Below are positions 8,411 through 17,894 of a stretch of DNA of 52,384 bases, piece after piece. The notes below the pieces were generated by a model. It saw nothing but the letters and a program-made list of their open reading frames with translations, searched no databases and had not been told where the DNA came from. The stretch covers positions 1 through 52,384 of the forward strand of contig JAHJVW010000079.1 in assembly GCA_018828585.1 (NCBI GenBank), given 5' to 3'. Numbering within the stretch: the stretch's first letter is position 1; every line of letters begins with the position of its first letter. A program made the position numbers and the translations under genes. This stretch comes from Bacteroidota bacterium (lineage in GTDB: Bacteria; Bacteroidota; Bacteroidia; Sphingobacteriales; Sphingobacteriaceae).

Positions 8411-9955
8411 ATGGAAGCAATTTTCAACCTATTTAATTTCAAACAAAAAGTAGATTATAAAACCGAAATTTTATCTGGTTTAACTGTAGCCCTAGCCTTA
8501 ATACCAGAAGCTGTAGCCTTCTCCATTATTGCTGGTTTGTCTCCTCTAACAGGCTTATATGCTGCATTTACTATGGGTTTAATTACCTCCATATTTGGTG
8601 GTCGACCTGGTATGATTTCTGGTGCTACTGGAGCAGTGGCAGTAGTTATTGTAAGTTTAGCCAAATCTCAAGGTGTGGAGTATGTTTTTGCTGCAGTAAT
8701 ATTAGCGGGTTTAATTCAAATGATTTTTGGCTTTTTCAAATTAGGAAAATTTATTCGCTTGGTACCGCAACCTGTAATGTATGGTTTTGTAAATGGCCTT
8801 GCCATCATTATCTTTATGTCGCAATTAGTACAGTTTAAAGGGTTGGGTGCCGATGGAGAAATGCATTGGTTAACTGGCCCGCCCATGTACATTATGTTAG
8901 GTTTTGTATCACTTACTGTTTTCATCATTTGGGGTTTACCAAAACTAACCAAGAAAATTCCTTCTGCTTTAACAGCCATATTAATTGTAAGTGCCATTAT
9001 CGTAGCTTTCAACATTCATACTAAAACGGTAGGCGATTTAGCCTCTATTCAAGGAGGTTTCCCTCCGTTTCATATTCCGTCTATACCATTTCAATGGACC
9101 ACTTTAGAAGTAATTTTTCCATATGCTTTAATCATTGCTGGCGTAGGATTAATTGAAAGTTTACTTACACTAAATTTGATTGATGAGATTACACAAACCC
9201 GTGGAAGCGGTAATAGAGAGGCTGTGGCACAAGGAACTGCAAATTTTGTAACTGGATTATTTTCGGGTATGGGGGGTTGTGCTATGATTGGGCAAAGTTT
9301 AATCAATATTTCTTCGGGAGCAAGAGCTCGTTTATCAGGAATTGTGGCGTCAATTATGCTTTTGGTCTTTATCATGTTTGGTTCAGGCTTGATTGAGAAG
9401 GTACCTATGGCTGCATTAACCGGAGTTATGATTATGGTAGCAATAGGAACATTTGAATGGGCAAGTTTCAGGATGATTGGAAAAATGCCTTTACATGACA
9501 TTATAGTAGGAGTTTTGGTAGCCGGTATTACTGTGTTATTGCATAATCTAGCTTTAGCCGTATTAATTGGTGTTATCATTTCTGCGCTAGTTTTTGCCTG
9601 GGAAAGTGCTAAACGTATCAGAGCCAGAAAATATGTGGACGAGAAAGGAGTAAAACATTATGAGATATTTGGACCTTTATTTTTCGCATCTATAACAGCA
9701 TTTAATGATAAGTTCGATGTTTTAACTGATCCTCAGGAAGTCATCATTGATTTTAGTGATAGTAAAGTGGCTGATATGTCTGGCATTGAAGCCTTGAATA
9801 AATTAACCGAGCGTTATAAAAATGCGGGAAAAACATTACATCTCCGTCATCTTAGTGGAGATTGCAGGGAATTATTAAAAAATGCCAACGATATTATTGA
9901 GGTGAATATCATAGAAGATCCAACCTATAAAGTAGCAACAGATAAAATTTACTAA
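8411..9955 (+). CDS. SulP family inorganic anion transporter with STAS domain
   Basis: A 514-residue SLC26/SulP transporter of the inner membrane. The N-terminal sulfate-transporter signature region (SGLTVALALIPEAVAFSIIAG) is followed by about 12-14 hydrophobic segments up to residue 410 and a C-terminal STAS domain (about 430-510, with DFSDSKVADMSGIEALNKL). Members move sulfate, bicarbonate or other anions, and the substrate is not readable here. No carbonic anhydrase gene or sulfate assimilation gene lies next to it. The gene is flanked by a terminator upstream and a 410-bp gap downstream, so it is transcribed alone. Confidence 0.93.
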   Translation: MEAIFNLFNFKQKVDYKTEILSGLTVALALIPEAVAFSIIAGLSPLTGLYAAFTMGLITSIFGGRPGMISGATGAVAVVIVSLAKSQGVEYVFAAVILAGLIQMIFGFFKLGKFIRLVPQPVMYGFVNGLAIIIFMSQLVQFKGLGADGEMHWLTGPPMYIMLGFVSLTVFIIWGLPKLTKKIPSALTAILIVSAIIVAFNIHTKTVGDLASIQGGFPPFHIPSIPFQWTTLEVIFPYALIIAGVGLIESLLTLNLIDEITQTRGSGNREAVAQGTANFVTGLFSGMGGCAMIGQSLINISSGARARLSGIVASIMLLVFIMFGSGLIEKVPMAALTGVMIMVAIGTFEWASFRMIGKMPLHDIIVGVLVAGITVLLHNLALAVLIGVIISALVFAWESAKRIRARKYVDEKGVKHYEIFGPLFFASITAFNDKFDVLTDPQEVIIDFSDSKVADMSGIEALNKLTERYKNAGKTLHLRHLSGDCRELLKNANDIIEVNIIEDPTYKVATDKIY

Positions 9956-10365
9956 ACTTCATTATGGTCTTAATTTGATATTCAATTAGTTAATTCTATT
10001 TAATTTTTTTTGTTAAACTTAAAATATAAAGCTATTTCTACGTTCTGTACTACTTGATCGTCAGCATCGCATTCGTCACTCGTATTGCCTTTTATCAAAC
10101 CGCTTCCTATTTATATAAGAATAGTTTATTTGGGAAGTAGAGAATAAAGAAACTTCAAATGAGATTTGATTTAAAAAATTTTAAAGGATTACGATATCAT
10201 CATGCTTAATTCCTTTAAAATTAAGTGATTATTGACATTTCATTTCTCAATATTTTGATTCTTTACTCTCGCATATACAATTTAAAAAAATCTTAATCTG
10301 GATTTTTAAAGCTGTTTTCGCTAAATAATTTTTATTTTGGTCCTTCAACTTTTTATCAAATTCAT
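9956..10365. other. 410-bp intergenic region without recognisable gene
   Basis: No ORF with coding character is seen on either strand. It contains an imperfect inverted repeat, 10179-10191 against 10207-10220 (TTTTAAAGGATTA versus TAATTCCTTTAAAA), which could be a weak terminator of the SulP gene. A short patch around 10045-10085 is richer in G and C than its surroundings. Close to the next gene, TTATTTTG (near 10332) is one mismatch from a -7 element. Confidence 0.5.
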
Positions 10366-12078
10366 ATGCAACAAGGTGTATTCAGAAAAAAGACGATCTC
10401 TAAAATATTAAAGGACAGTAAAGATGGCTACGGAGATGGGGAAAGTCATAGTTTAAATAAGGTTCTAACCGTAAAAGATCTTACTTTTATGGGAATTGCA
10501 GCCATAGTAGGAGCTGGAATATTCTCTACGATTGGTGAAGCTTCCTTTAATGGTGGACCAGGCGTAAGTATTTTATTTATTTTAACTGGTATCACCTGCG
10601 GCTTCTCCGCTTTATGTTACGCCGAATTTGCATCAAGAATTCCTGTTGCTGGTAGTGCTTACACTTATGCTTATGCCTCTTTTGGCGAATTAATTGCATG
10701 GATTATTGGATGGGATTTATTGATGGAATATGCTATTGGAAACATCGCCGTAGCTATTTCTTGGAGTGGTTATTTTGTGAATTTATTGCGAGGCTTTCAT
10801 ATAGAAGTCCCTGCTTATTTAACAATGGATTACCTATCTGCTTATAAGGCCAACCAAACCTTAGTAGCTGCTGGCGGTTCTTTGGATGGCTTAAGTAGCA
10901 ATACCATCAACGCAGCACAAGCATGGACAACAGCGCCAGCAATTGGTAGTTTAAAGTTGATTGCGGATTTACCTGCTTTAATGATTGTTTTTCTGATTAC
11001 CTGGTTAGTTTATATAGGTATTAAAGAAACTAAACGAGCAACCAATGCCATGGTAATTTTAAAAATTTGTGTAGTGTTAGCCGTGATTGTAATCGGTTTC
11101 TTTTATGTAACACCAGCAAATTGGCATCCATTTTTACCGAATGGTTTTAGTGGAATGATGAAAGGTGTGTCGGGCGTTTTCTTTGCCTATATCGGTTTCG
11201 ATGCTATTTCTACTACCGCAGAAGAATGTGAAAATCCGCAGAAAGATCTCCCTAGAGGAATGATTTATTCTTTGATTATTTGTACGGTATTATACATTTT
11301 GGTAGCGCTGGTTTTAACCGGAATGGTAAATTATAGCGAATTAGCTGTTGCCGATCCTCTAGCTTTCGTTTTCGAAAGAGTGGGTTTAAATAAGATCAGT
11401 TACGTTATTTCTATCAGTGCTGTAATAGCTACTGCTAGCGTTTTATTAATCTTCCAAATGGGACAACCTAGAATTTGGATGAGCATGAGCCGTGATGGAT
11501 TATTACCTAAAGCTTTTTCAAGAATTCATCCAAAATATAAGACGCCTTCTTTTGCAACTATTGTAACGGGTTTTGTGGTAGCTATTCCAGCTTTGTTTAT
11601 GAACTTGACAGAAGTAACTGATTTAACTAGCATTGGAACTCTGTTTGCCTTTGTCTTGGTTTGTAGTGGCGTGTTGTTGTTGCCACCCGATGAGTTTGCA
11701 AACGATGGCAGAAAGCGCTTTAAAATGCCTTACATAAATGGCAAGTTTATCGTACCTGTATTGACAATCGTTGGCTTTATATTCTTTTATAAAGGAATTG
11801 CTTCTATTTTCGATTTCAGCCAAGGATGGGAAATAGTAAGAGAGAAATTGCCTTATTACCTTTTCATAATATTAGCAATTGGCATTTCGATTACCTCTTT
11901 TGTAAAGAATTTATCTCTGATTCCAGTTTTAGGTTTACTAAGCTGTTCTTATTTGATGACAGAATTAGGCTATACCAATTGGTTAAGATTTTTGATTTGG
12001 TTAGCAATAGGTTTAGTGATTTACTTTACTTACAGCTTTAAAAATAGCAAATTGAACAAAGATACTTCCGAGGCATAA
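10366..12078 (+). CDS. APC family amino acid permease (cationic amino acid transporter-like)
   Basis: A 570-residue inner membrane permease. The first membrane segment carries the APC substrate-binding loop GIAAIVGAGIFSTIGEA, and the AYTYAYASFGELIAWIIGWDLLMEY segment is typical of the CAT subfamily. About 12-14 hydrophobic segments are present. In the middle, SGVFFAYIGFDAISTTAEEC matches the conserved segment 6 of cationic amino acid transporters. It probably imports amino acids with proton coupling, with the exact substrate open. It is convergent with kup and shares a terminator with it. Confidence 0.93.
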   Translation: MQQGVFRKKTISKILKDSKDGYGDGESHSLNKVLTVKDLTFMGIAAIVGAGIFSTIGEASFNGGPGVSILFILTGITCGFSALCYAEFASRIPVAGSAYTYAYASFGELIAWIIGWDLLMEYAIGNIAVAISWSGYFVNLLRGFHIEVPAYLTMDYLSAYKANQTLVAAGGSLDGLSSNTINAAQAWTTAPAIGSLKLIADLPALMIVFLITWLVYIGIKETKRATNAMVILKICVVLAVIVIGFFYVTPANWHPFLPNGFSGMMKGVSGVFFAYIGFDAISTTAEECENPQKDLPRGMIYSLIICTVLYILVALVLTGMVNYSELAVADPLAFVFERVGLNKISYVISISAVIATASVLLIFQMGQPRIWMSMSRDGLLPKAFSRIHPKYKTPSFATIVTGFVVAIPALFMNLTEVTDLTSIGTLFAFVLVCSGVLLLPPDEFANDGRKRFKMPYINGKFIVPVLTIVGFIFFYKGIASIFDFSQGWEIVREKLPYYLFIILAIGISITSFVKNLSLIPVLGLLSCSYLMTELGYTNWLRFLIWLAIGLVIYFTYSFKNSKLNKDTSEA

Positions 12079-12097
12079 TTTTATATATACTATCATA

Positions 12098-12132
12098 ACA
12101 AAGCCCAAACAGAAATTCTGTTTGGGCTTTGT
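12098..12132. terminator. Bidirectional terminator between the APC permease and kup
   Basis: A 15-bp stem (ACAAAGCCCAAACAG, 12098-12112, with 12118-12132) around an AAATT loop lies between two converging genes, with a T-rich stretch on the + side. Confidence 0.8.
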
Positions 12133-12153
12133 GTTTTTGTAAGATTCTTAAAA

Positions 12154-14109
12154 CTAGGTTGAAGGATGGTATTCGTCTATCCTGGTCAATTCTACTTTTT
12201 CATTATCAGTAACCATTAAAGGTACTTTCTCTAAAGTAACAAAGCTTAAATCCAATCCAAAACCCCTCTCTTCTGATAAACTTAAATGCTTTAGCAGGAA
12301 GTAAAAATCTAACGTTACTTTTTCGAAGAAAGATAAGTTATTAGACCTTGATAAGATTTTCTCTAACACAACAAATCTAAAATCGCCTACGATATTAAAT
12401 TTATGTAATGATTCGTAATGGCTCGTGATATCTACTTCGTCATTTTTCACCAAATCTTCCACTACCTTTCTAAACAAAACAGAAATCTTTTGCTCTATCC
12501 TAAATCCTAATTTAAAATCAATTCTGATTAACTTTTTATCAATTAAATGATCGATTTTATAATCACATCTATATGGTTCGTCCACTACATCCACATGTAC
12601 TAACCAATAAACATCTGCTCTTTTTGGCTTCTTTTGCAATATCGAGTAAACAATTTTTGACTCAATTTCAGAAGCAAAATTAGCACTGGTTAAATAAACC
12701 AATTGTGAAGCGTATTTTGGAACGCTTTGATCATCGCTCAATGCTTTAATCACATCGTAGTACTGTTCAATTTCTACAAATTTCACGTATCTATTCTTGA
12801 TTCTTCTGGCATTAAACCAAGCCCACATCACACAAAATAAAATAGTTCCGATTAAAACAGTAAACCAGCCCCCATGCAGAAATTTAGTAATGTTACCGAT
12901 AAAGAAAATCATCTCAATTGAAATATAAACGATCAAGAAAATGGCAATCAGGTAATTCGGATATTTCTTCTTTTTGAGATAAACAGAAACTAAAACGGTA
13001 GTCATTAGCATGGCTATAGTAATAGATAAGCCATAAGCTGCTTCCATTTTTTCTGATCTTTCGAAAAGCCAAACTACAAATAGACAACCGGCCCATAACA
13101 ACCAATTCATGCTAGGAACATATAATTGTCCCTTTTCATCAGACGGGTAATTGATTTTTACTTTAGGCCAGATATTTAATCTTACTGCTTCAGAAATCAA
13201 GGTGAATGAACCAGAAATTAGAGCCTGACTGGCAATAATTGCGGCTACAGTTGCGATAGAAATTCCAAAGATCAGGAACCATTCTGGCATCATTCTATAA
13301 AATGGATTTCTATCATCTAACAATTCATTTTGGATATTCCATAAATAAACTCCTTGACCAAAATAGTTAAGCAAAAGGCATGTTTTAACATAAATCCAAC
13401 TTATTCTGATATTTGATCGCCCACAGTGGCCTAAGTCAGAATATAAAGCCTCTGCTCCAGTGGTACATAAAAATACAGCTCCTAAAATTCCTAAAGCACT
13501 TGGATTAGAAATCAACAAATGAACTGCATAATAAGGATTAATTGCTTTTAAAATTTCCGGATATTGATAAATAAAAGATATTCCTAAAATGCCCATCATG
13601 GTAAACCAAACGAACATAATGGGTCCAAAAGCTTTACCAACGAAAGAGGTTCCGAATTGTTGAATAACAAATAGAAGCGTAATAATTGCAATAACAATAG
13701 GAACGGTTCTTAAATCGGGATTATAAATTTGTAAGCCTTCTATTGCTGATGAAATGGTAATTGGTGGCGTAATAATTCCATCCGCAAGCAAAGCACAACC
13801 ACCCACGATTGCCGGAATAATGAGCCATTTCGCTTTACGTTTTACTAAAGAGTACAGGGAGAATATTCCACCTTCACCTTTATTATCTGCTTTGAGCGTT
13901 ATTAAAACGTATTTTATGGTGGTTTGTAATGTTAATGTCCAAAAAATACAACTAAGTCCACCAAGTATTAAAGCCTGAGAAATGGTTTGATTACCTATAA
14001 TGGCTTTGAAAACATACAACGGAGAGGTACCAATATCGCCATAAATAATTCCTAAACTAATGAGAACGCCGGCCGCGGTTAATTTATTGAGATTTTTATG
14101 ATCAGACAC
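12154..14109 (-). CDS. kup: Kup family potassium transporter
   Basis: A 651-residue KUP/HAK/KT potassium uptake protein of the inner membrane, close to the usual family length (about 620-650). The N-terminal hallmark GIIYGDIGTSPLYVF is at residues 18-32, and about 12 membrane segments follow up to residue 430. A hydrophilic cytosolic C-terminal domain of about 220 residues completes it. The protein should import K+ together with H+. It is expressed alone from a promoter in the divergent region with the T9SS-cargo gene. Confidence 0.95.
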   Translation of the reverse strand: MSDHKNLNKLTAAGVLISLGIIYGDIGTSPLYVFKAIIGNQTISQALILGGLSCIFWTLTLQTTIKYVLITLKADNKGEGGIFSLYSLVKRKAKWLIIPAIVGGCALLADGIITPPITISSAIEGLQIYNPDLRTVPIVIAIITLLFVIQQFGTSFVGKAFGPIMFVWFTMMGILGISFIYQYPEILKAINPYYAVHLLISNPSALGILGAVFLCTTGAEALYSDLGHCGRSNIRISWIYVKTCLLLNYFGQGVYLWNIQNELLDDRNPFYRMMPEWFLIFGISIATVAAIIASQALISGSFTLISEAVRLNIWPKVKINYPSDEKGQLYVPSMNWLLWAGCLFVVWLFERSEKMEAAYGLSITIAMLMTTVLVSVYLKKKKYPNYLIAIFLIVYISIEMIFFIGNITKFLHGGWFTVLIGTILFCVMWAWFNARRIKNRYVKFVEIEQYYDVIKALSDDQSVPKYASQLVYLTSANFASEIESKIVYSILQKKPKRADVYWLVHVDVVDEPYRCDYKIDHLIDKKLIRIDFKLGFRIEQKISVLFRKVVEDLVKNDEVDITSHYESLHKFNIVGDFRFVVLEKILSRSNNLSFFEKVTLDFYFLLKHLSLSEERGFGLDLSFVTLEKVPLMVTDNEKVELTRIDEYHPST

Positions 14110-14129
14110 GCTGGTATAATTAAAGAACG

Positions 14130-14160
14130 CAAAAGTAAATCAACTTATTTATAAACACAA
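14130..14160 (-). promoter_or_regulatory. Promoter of kup
   Basis: On the minus strand TACTTTTG (complement of 14130-14137) matches TAnnTTTG exactly, with TTG at the complement of 14158-14160, a 20-base spacer. The element lies about 20 bases before the start codon. Confidence 0.6.
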
Positions 14161-14280
14161 CTCATTTGATTAATTTACGTAGAAATACAAATAATTAAAA
14201 TTAGCGTTATCTGAGTTGTTAAATTTTGTTAAACTACCATTTTAGCTAATCTTACTTTCAATTATTAAGAAATTTATTTA

Positions 14281-14288
14281 TACTTTTG
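14281..14288 (+). promoter_or_regulatory. -7 promoter element of the T9SS cargo gene
   Basis: TACTTTTG matches TAnnTTTG exactly, and the ATG is only 14 bases downstream, giving a very short leader. The -33 position holds TTTC rather than TTTG. Confidence 0.5.
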
Positions 14289-14301
14289 AAGGATAGAAAT
14301 A

Positions 14302-14859
14302 ATGAATAATAAATTACTAAAAATATCGTTCGCAGCCTTAATGTTTGTTACAAGTTTTGTAACAATACTTCCTGCAATGGGTAATAATATTATTTCATCA
14401 GATACTACAAAAAAGTCATCAGTAAAATTAACTGATAGTAGACCAAACCGTCCAATTTTTAACAATGTCATTCCAAATGATTTTGAATCATTTATGTTTA
14501 AAATGGCCTCTATTAAATCTAGTTTACCTGTTAATAAAAATGACATTTTAAAATCTGTTAGAAATAATTTTTCAAATACTTCTGCTGAACAACTAAAGCC
14601 TATTGATAATATAAAAATTTATCCAAATCCTGTTTCAGACCAGATAAATCTTTCTTATACTTTGAAAAAAGAAACTAACGTGAACATTAAAGTATTAGAT
14701 GTTTTAGGAAATGAGGTATTACTTTTATTATCTAAAAAAGTTGGAGCTGGTGAACAAACCAATACTTTTTACTTAGATTCGAAATTAAATAGTGGCTTTT
14801 ATTTTATTAGATTAACAACCGATTCTGACTCTATCATTAAAAGAATATCAGTTTTATAA
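14302..14859 (+). CDS. Secreted protein with type IX secretion (Por) C-terminal sorting domain
   Basis: A 185-residue protein with an N-terminal signal peptide (about residues 1-28) and a type A sorting domain at about 107-185. The domain begins IKIYPNPVSDQINLSY, continues with VLDVLGNEV, and ends with SGFYFIRLTTDSDSIIKRISVL. The roughly 75 residues between signal and sorting domain show no known domain. The protein should be exported by Sec and then carried across the outer membrane by the T9SS, which removes the sorting domain. The mature part is unusually small for a T9SS cargo. It is monocistronic. Confidence 0.88.
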   Translation: MNNKLLKISFAALMFVTSFVTILPAMGNNIISSDTTKKSSVKLTDSRPNRPIFNNVIPNDFESFMFKMASIKSSLPVNKNDILKSVRNNFSNTSAEQLKPIDNIKIYPNPVSDQINLSYTLKKETNVNIKVLDVLGNEVLLLLSKKVGAGEQTNTFYLDSKLNSGFYFIRLTTDSDSIIKRISVL

Positions 14860-14878
14860 AAATTAAAAATATATTTAG

Positions 14879-14910
14879 AGCCCTGTTGGTTATCCCATCA
14901 GGGCTTTTTT
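14879..14910 (+). terminator. Rho-independent terminator of the T9SS cargo gene
   Basis: AGCCCTG (14879-14885) pairs with CAGGGCT (14899-14905), with a further TGG/CCA pairing inside, followed by six T residues. Confidence 0.8.
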
Positions 14911-14930
14911 ATTTCTAAAATTCCTCATAA

Positions 14931-15542
14931 ATGAAGATAATAGCTATAGGTAGAAATTATGCCGAGCATGCTAAAGAGTTAAACAATCCGCTACCACAAA
15001 AGCCCGTGTTGTTTTTAAAGCCTGATACTGCCGTTTTAAAAGACAATAAACCTTTTTATCATCCTAATTTTTCTAATGATATTCATCATGAGATAGAAGT
15101 GATTCTAAAAATTAGTAAAGAAGGAAAGTTAATTCAGGAAAAATTTGCTCATAAATATTATGATGAAATTGGATTAGGCATAGACTTTACGGCTCGCGAT
15201 TTGCAGAGTGAACAAAAGGCAAAAGGTTTACCATGGGAAATTGCTAAAGCATTTGACCATTCTGCACCAATTAGTCAGTTTATTTCAAAATTAGAGTTTA
15301 AAGATTTAAATACGCTCGATTTTAAGTTATTTGTAAACGAAGAATTGAAACAACAAGGGAATACATGCGATATGATTTTCAACTTCGATCAAATTATTAC
15401 TTATGCTTCTCAGTTTTTCACACTTAAAAAAGGAGACTTAATTTTTACAGGCACTCCTGCAGGCGTAGGTCAGGTTAAAATTGGCGACCAATTAAAAGGT
15501 TACTTAAACAATCAGGATCTGCTAAATTTTGAAATAAAATAG
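14931..15542 (+). CDS. Fumarylacetoacetate hydrolase (FAH) family protein
   Basis: A 203-residue single-domain FAH-fold enzyme, similar in length to the short acylpyruvase/oxaloacetate tautomerase group (FAHD1-like). Metal ligands are visible as E54 and E56 in HHEIEV and D85 in GIDFTARD. KAFDHSAP and FTGTPAGVG are the usual conserved segments. It acts on a 2,4-diketo or 2-oxo acid in the cytosol, and the exact substrate is not readable. Thirty-two bases separate it from the M23 peptidase gene, with which it is probably co-transcribed. Confidence 0.9.
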   Translation: MKIIAIGRNYAEHAKELNNPLPQKPVLFLKPDTAVLKDNKPFYHPNFSNDIHHEIEVILKISKEGKLIQEKFAHKYYDEIGLGIDFTARDLQSEQKAKGLPWEIAKAFDHSAPISQFISKLEFKDLNTLDFKLFVNEELKQQGNTCDMIFNFDQIITYASQFFTLKKGDLIFTGTPAGVGQVKIGDQLKGYLNNQDLLNFEIK

Positions 15543-15574
15543 AACTTATTTTTTTATTTAAAATACAAATACCA

Positions 15575-17275
15575 TTGACAAAACGATTTTTATTTTTCTG
15601 TTTTTTAATAGCTTCATTTCTATCTACAAAAGCTCAAGTAAATTCAGTTCCTGCTATTTCTTCTGAATATTTTAGTAATCCTTTAGACATCCAGCTTTAT
15701 TTAGCTGGTGATTTCGGTGAAATCAGACCCAATCACTTTCATTCAGGTATTGACATAAAAACTAACCAACGCGAAGGCTATCCCGTTTATGCTGTCGCAG
15801 ATGGTTATATATCCAGATTAAGAGTTCAAATAGGCGGATTTGGAAACGCTGTTTACATCAACCATCCAAACGGAATAACCAGCGTTTACGGACATCTACA
15901 AAAATTTAATGAAAAACTGTTATCATCAGTAAGGTATCATCAATACAAAGAACAGTCTTTTACAACAGATTTTAACTTACTTCCTATCGAAATTCAGGTC
16001 AAAAAAGGAGATATTATAGCATGGTCTGGGAATACTGGCGGTTCTTCTGGACCTCATTTACATTTCGAACTTAGAAATACGCAAACGGAAGAAACGATAA
16101 ACCCTTTGACATTGGGTATCAAAATTCCTGATCATATTAAACCAATCATTAGCGGATTCTACTTATACCAAATTGATGATGCTCCTTTTAACGAATACAC
16201 CTCAAAAAAATACTTCCAAACTTCAGGAAGTAATGGAGACTATTCGCTCAAACAAGTTGTTCCCGTAAACGGTCAGTTTGGTTTTGGAATTTCTGCTTAT
16301 GACAAAATGGATGGCTCATCAAATCATAATGGACTTTTTTCAACTACCATTAAACTAGATGATGAAGTTATTTACGAAACCGTAATCAGTAAATTTTCAT
16401 TCGAAAATACCAAAGCCGTAAATGCTTATATCGATTATCCTACAAAAATAAAAACAGGTGCGGTTATTCAAAAAGGATTCGCAATGCCAAATCCAAAAGT
16501 TAGGTTTTATACTGCTTTAAAGAATAATGGCTTAGTCAATTTAAAAGACGAAGCTCTACATGATGTTGAATACATCCTAAAAGATTTTGAAGGAAATACA
16601 TCCATACTTCATTTTAAAATCAAGTCATCAGGAATTAAACCTCCAACCTATCAGCCAAAAGGTCAAATGATGAGTTATAAAACTGTCAATAATTTTGAAA
16701 ATGGCGCTGTTAAAGTTTCTATTCCCGAAGGTGATTTGTATGATGACTTAGATTTCCAGTTCGGAACTGTTGAGCAACCTAGCTATGGAAGTTCCAAAAT
16801 TTTTAAGATACATAATAAATTAACTCCAGTTCATGATACTTATCAACTGTCTATAAAACCAGATAAAGGACTGTCTGCTTATTTTCAAAAACTGGTAGTG
16901 ATGAATACAGAAAATGGCAGCCAAGGCGGAGAATTTAAAGACGGTTATATTGTTGCCTATCCAAAAACATTTGGAAACTTTTATTTAAGGATAGACTCTA
17001 TCGCTCCTACTATTATTCCTATAAATGTTAAAGAAGGCGCTAATTTTTCGCAAACCGGTAAAATGATTTTTAGGATTTCTGATAACTTATCAGGACTTAA
17101 AAACTATAATGGATACATTGATGGACAATGGATTTTAATGGAATATGATTATAAAACGGGTAGGTTATGGCATACTTTTGATGAAAAAACCGGCTTTGGT
17201 AAACATAGTTTTCAATTAGTTGTTACCGATAATAAGGACAACGAAAAAACATATTCAATTAATTTTTTTAGATAA
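15575..17275 (+). CDS. M23 family metallopeptidase, exported
   Basis: A 566-residue protein with a signal peptide (residues 1-20, ending STKAQ). The LytM/M23 domain is at the N-terminus, with zinc ligands H56 and D60 in HFHSGID and H161-x-H163 in GPHLHFE. Between the two motifs the domain has a longer insertion than in simple LytM proteins. About 370 residues of beta-rich, uncharacterised sequence follow. The start is TTG at 15575: no ATG lies upstream in frame, and the signal peptide begins right there. The likely role is peptidoglycan or envelope peptide cleavage in the periplasm. bcp starts six bases after the stop. Confidence 0.9.
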   Translation: MTKRFLFFCFLIASFLSTKAQVNSVPAISSEYFSNPLDIQLYLAGDFGEIRPNHFHSGIDIKTNQREGYPVYAVADGYISRLRVQIGGFGNAVYINHPNGITSVYGHLQKFNEKLLSSVRYHQYKEQSFTTDFNLLPIEIQVKKGDIIAWSGNTGGSSGPHLHFELRNTQTEETINPLTLGIKIPDHIKPIISGFYLYQIDDAPFNEYTSKKYFQTSGSNGDYSLKQVVPVNGQFGFGISAYDKMDGSSNHNGLFSTTIKLDDEVIYETVISKFSFENTKAVNAYIDYPTKIKTGAVIQKGFAMPNPKVRFYTALKNNGLVNLKDEALHDVEYILKDFEGNTSILHFKIKSSGIKPPTYQPKGQMMSYKTVNNFENGAVKVSIPEGDLYDDLDFQFGTVEQPSYGSSKIFKIHNKLTPVHDTYQLSIKPDKGLSAYFQKLVVMNTENGSQGGEFKDGYIVAYPKTFGNFYLRIDSIAPTIIPINVKEGANFSQTGKMIFRISDNLSGLKNYNGYIDGQWILMEYDYKTGRLWHTFDEKTGFGKHSFQLVVTDNKDNEKTYSINFFR

Positions 17276-17281
17276 CATACG

Positions 17282-17743
17282 ATGTCAGAATTAAAAATAG
17301 GCGATACCGCTCCAATATTCACAGCAAATAATCAAAACGGAAAACCGGTTTCATTAGGAGATTTTAAAGGTAAAAAAGTGATTCTTTATTTCTACCCAAA
17401 AGATAACACGCCAGGTTGCACTGCCGAGGCTTGTGATTTTAGAGACAACTATCAATCGCTAACCAGTAAAGGTTTTGAAGTAATTGGTGTAAGTACCGAT
17501 GATGAAAAGTCTCATCAAAAATTTATCGCTAAATATGAACTACCTTTTACTTTATTAGCCGACACAGATAAAGAAATAGTTGAAAAATACGGAGTTTGGG
17601 TAGAGAAAAGTATGTACGGCAAAAGCTACATGGGTATAGCAAGAAAGACTTTTTTAATTGACGAAGAAGGCAAAATTGCTACAATCATTGATAAAGTAGA
17701 CACTAAAAACTCATCGCAGCAAATGTTAGAAGCTATTTCTTAA
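17282..17743 (+). CDS. bcp: Thioredoxin-dependent thiol peroxidase (Bcp/PrxQ)
   Basis: A 153-residue atypical 2-Cys peroxiredoxin of the Bcp/PrxQ type. The peroxidatic cysteine is C46 and the resolving cysteine C51 in FYPKDNTPGCTAEACDFRD. It reduces hydroperoxides in the cytosol and is itself reduced by thioredoxin. trxA is the next gene, convergent and only 150 bases away. The gene follows the M23 peptidase by six bases, so both are probably on one transcript. Confidence 0.95.
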   Translation: MSELKIGDTAPIFTANNQNGKPVSLGDFKGKKVILYFYPKDNTPGCTAEACDFRDNYQSLTSKGFEVIGVSTDDEKSHQKFIAKYELPFTLLADTDKEIVEKYGVWVEKSMYGKSYMGIARKTFLIDEEGKIATIIDKVDTKNSSQQMLEAIS

Positions 17744-17827
17744 GGCGTCCCGCTATCGGGATAACACGCTATTCATTATAGTTTTTTGGTGAAAGACCAA
17801 AAAAGCTGCCGCTACAATTGTTAACGC
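17744..17827. repeat. Intergenic palindromic repeat-like element
   Basis: Starting directly after the bcp stop codon, the segment contains a small hairpin (TCCCG at 17748-17752 with CGGGA at 17757-17761). A perfect 9-bp stem follows (TTTTTTGGT 17782-17790 with ACCAAAAAA 17796-17804). The flanks on both sides of the second stem are also partly complementary (about 10 of 16 positions). The overall shape resembles dispersed intergenic repeats seen in Bacteroidota genomes. No second copy is present in the window. Confidence 0.5.
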
Positions 17828-17842
17828 AAAAATAAAATCCAT

Positions 17843-17877
17843 AAAAAAGGAGCTTGAGTTTCAAGCTCCTTTTTTTA
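17843..17877. terminator. Bidirectional terminator between bcp and trxA
   Basis: A 15-bp stem (17843-17857 with 17861-17875) around a GTT loop has an A run on the left and a T run on the right, so it can stop both converging transcripts. Confidence 0.85.
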
Positions 17878-17894
17878 TGATTTATGAACCAAGA

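Noticed and set aside
8209-8436. 75-codon frame after the OmpA-family gene
   Set aside because: It runs through the terminator hairpin and into the SulP start; composition is not protein-like.
9091-9579. 162-codon frame antisense to the SulP gene
   Set aside because: It is the mirror of a hydrophobic coding region in the opposite strand, with no domain and no start context.
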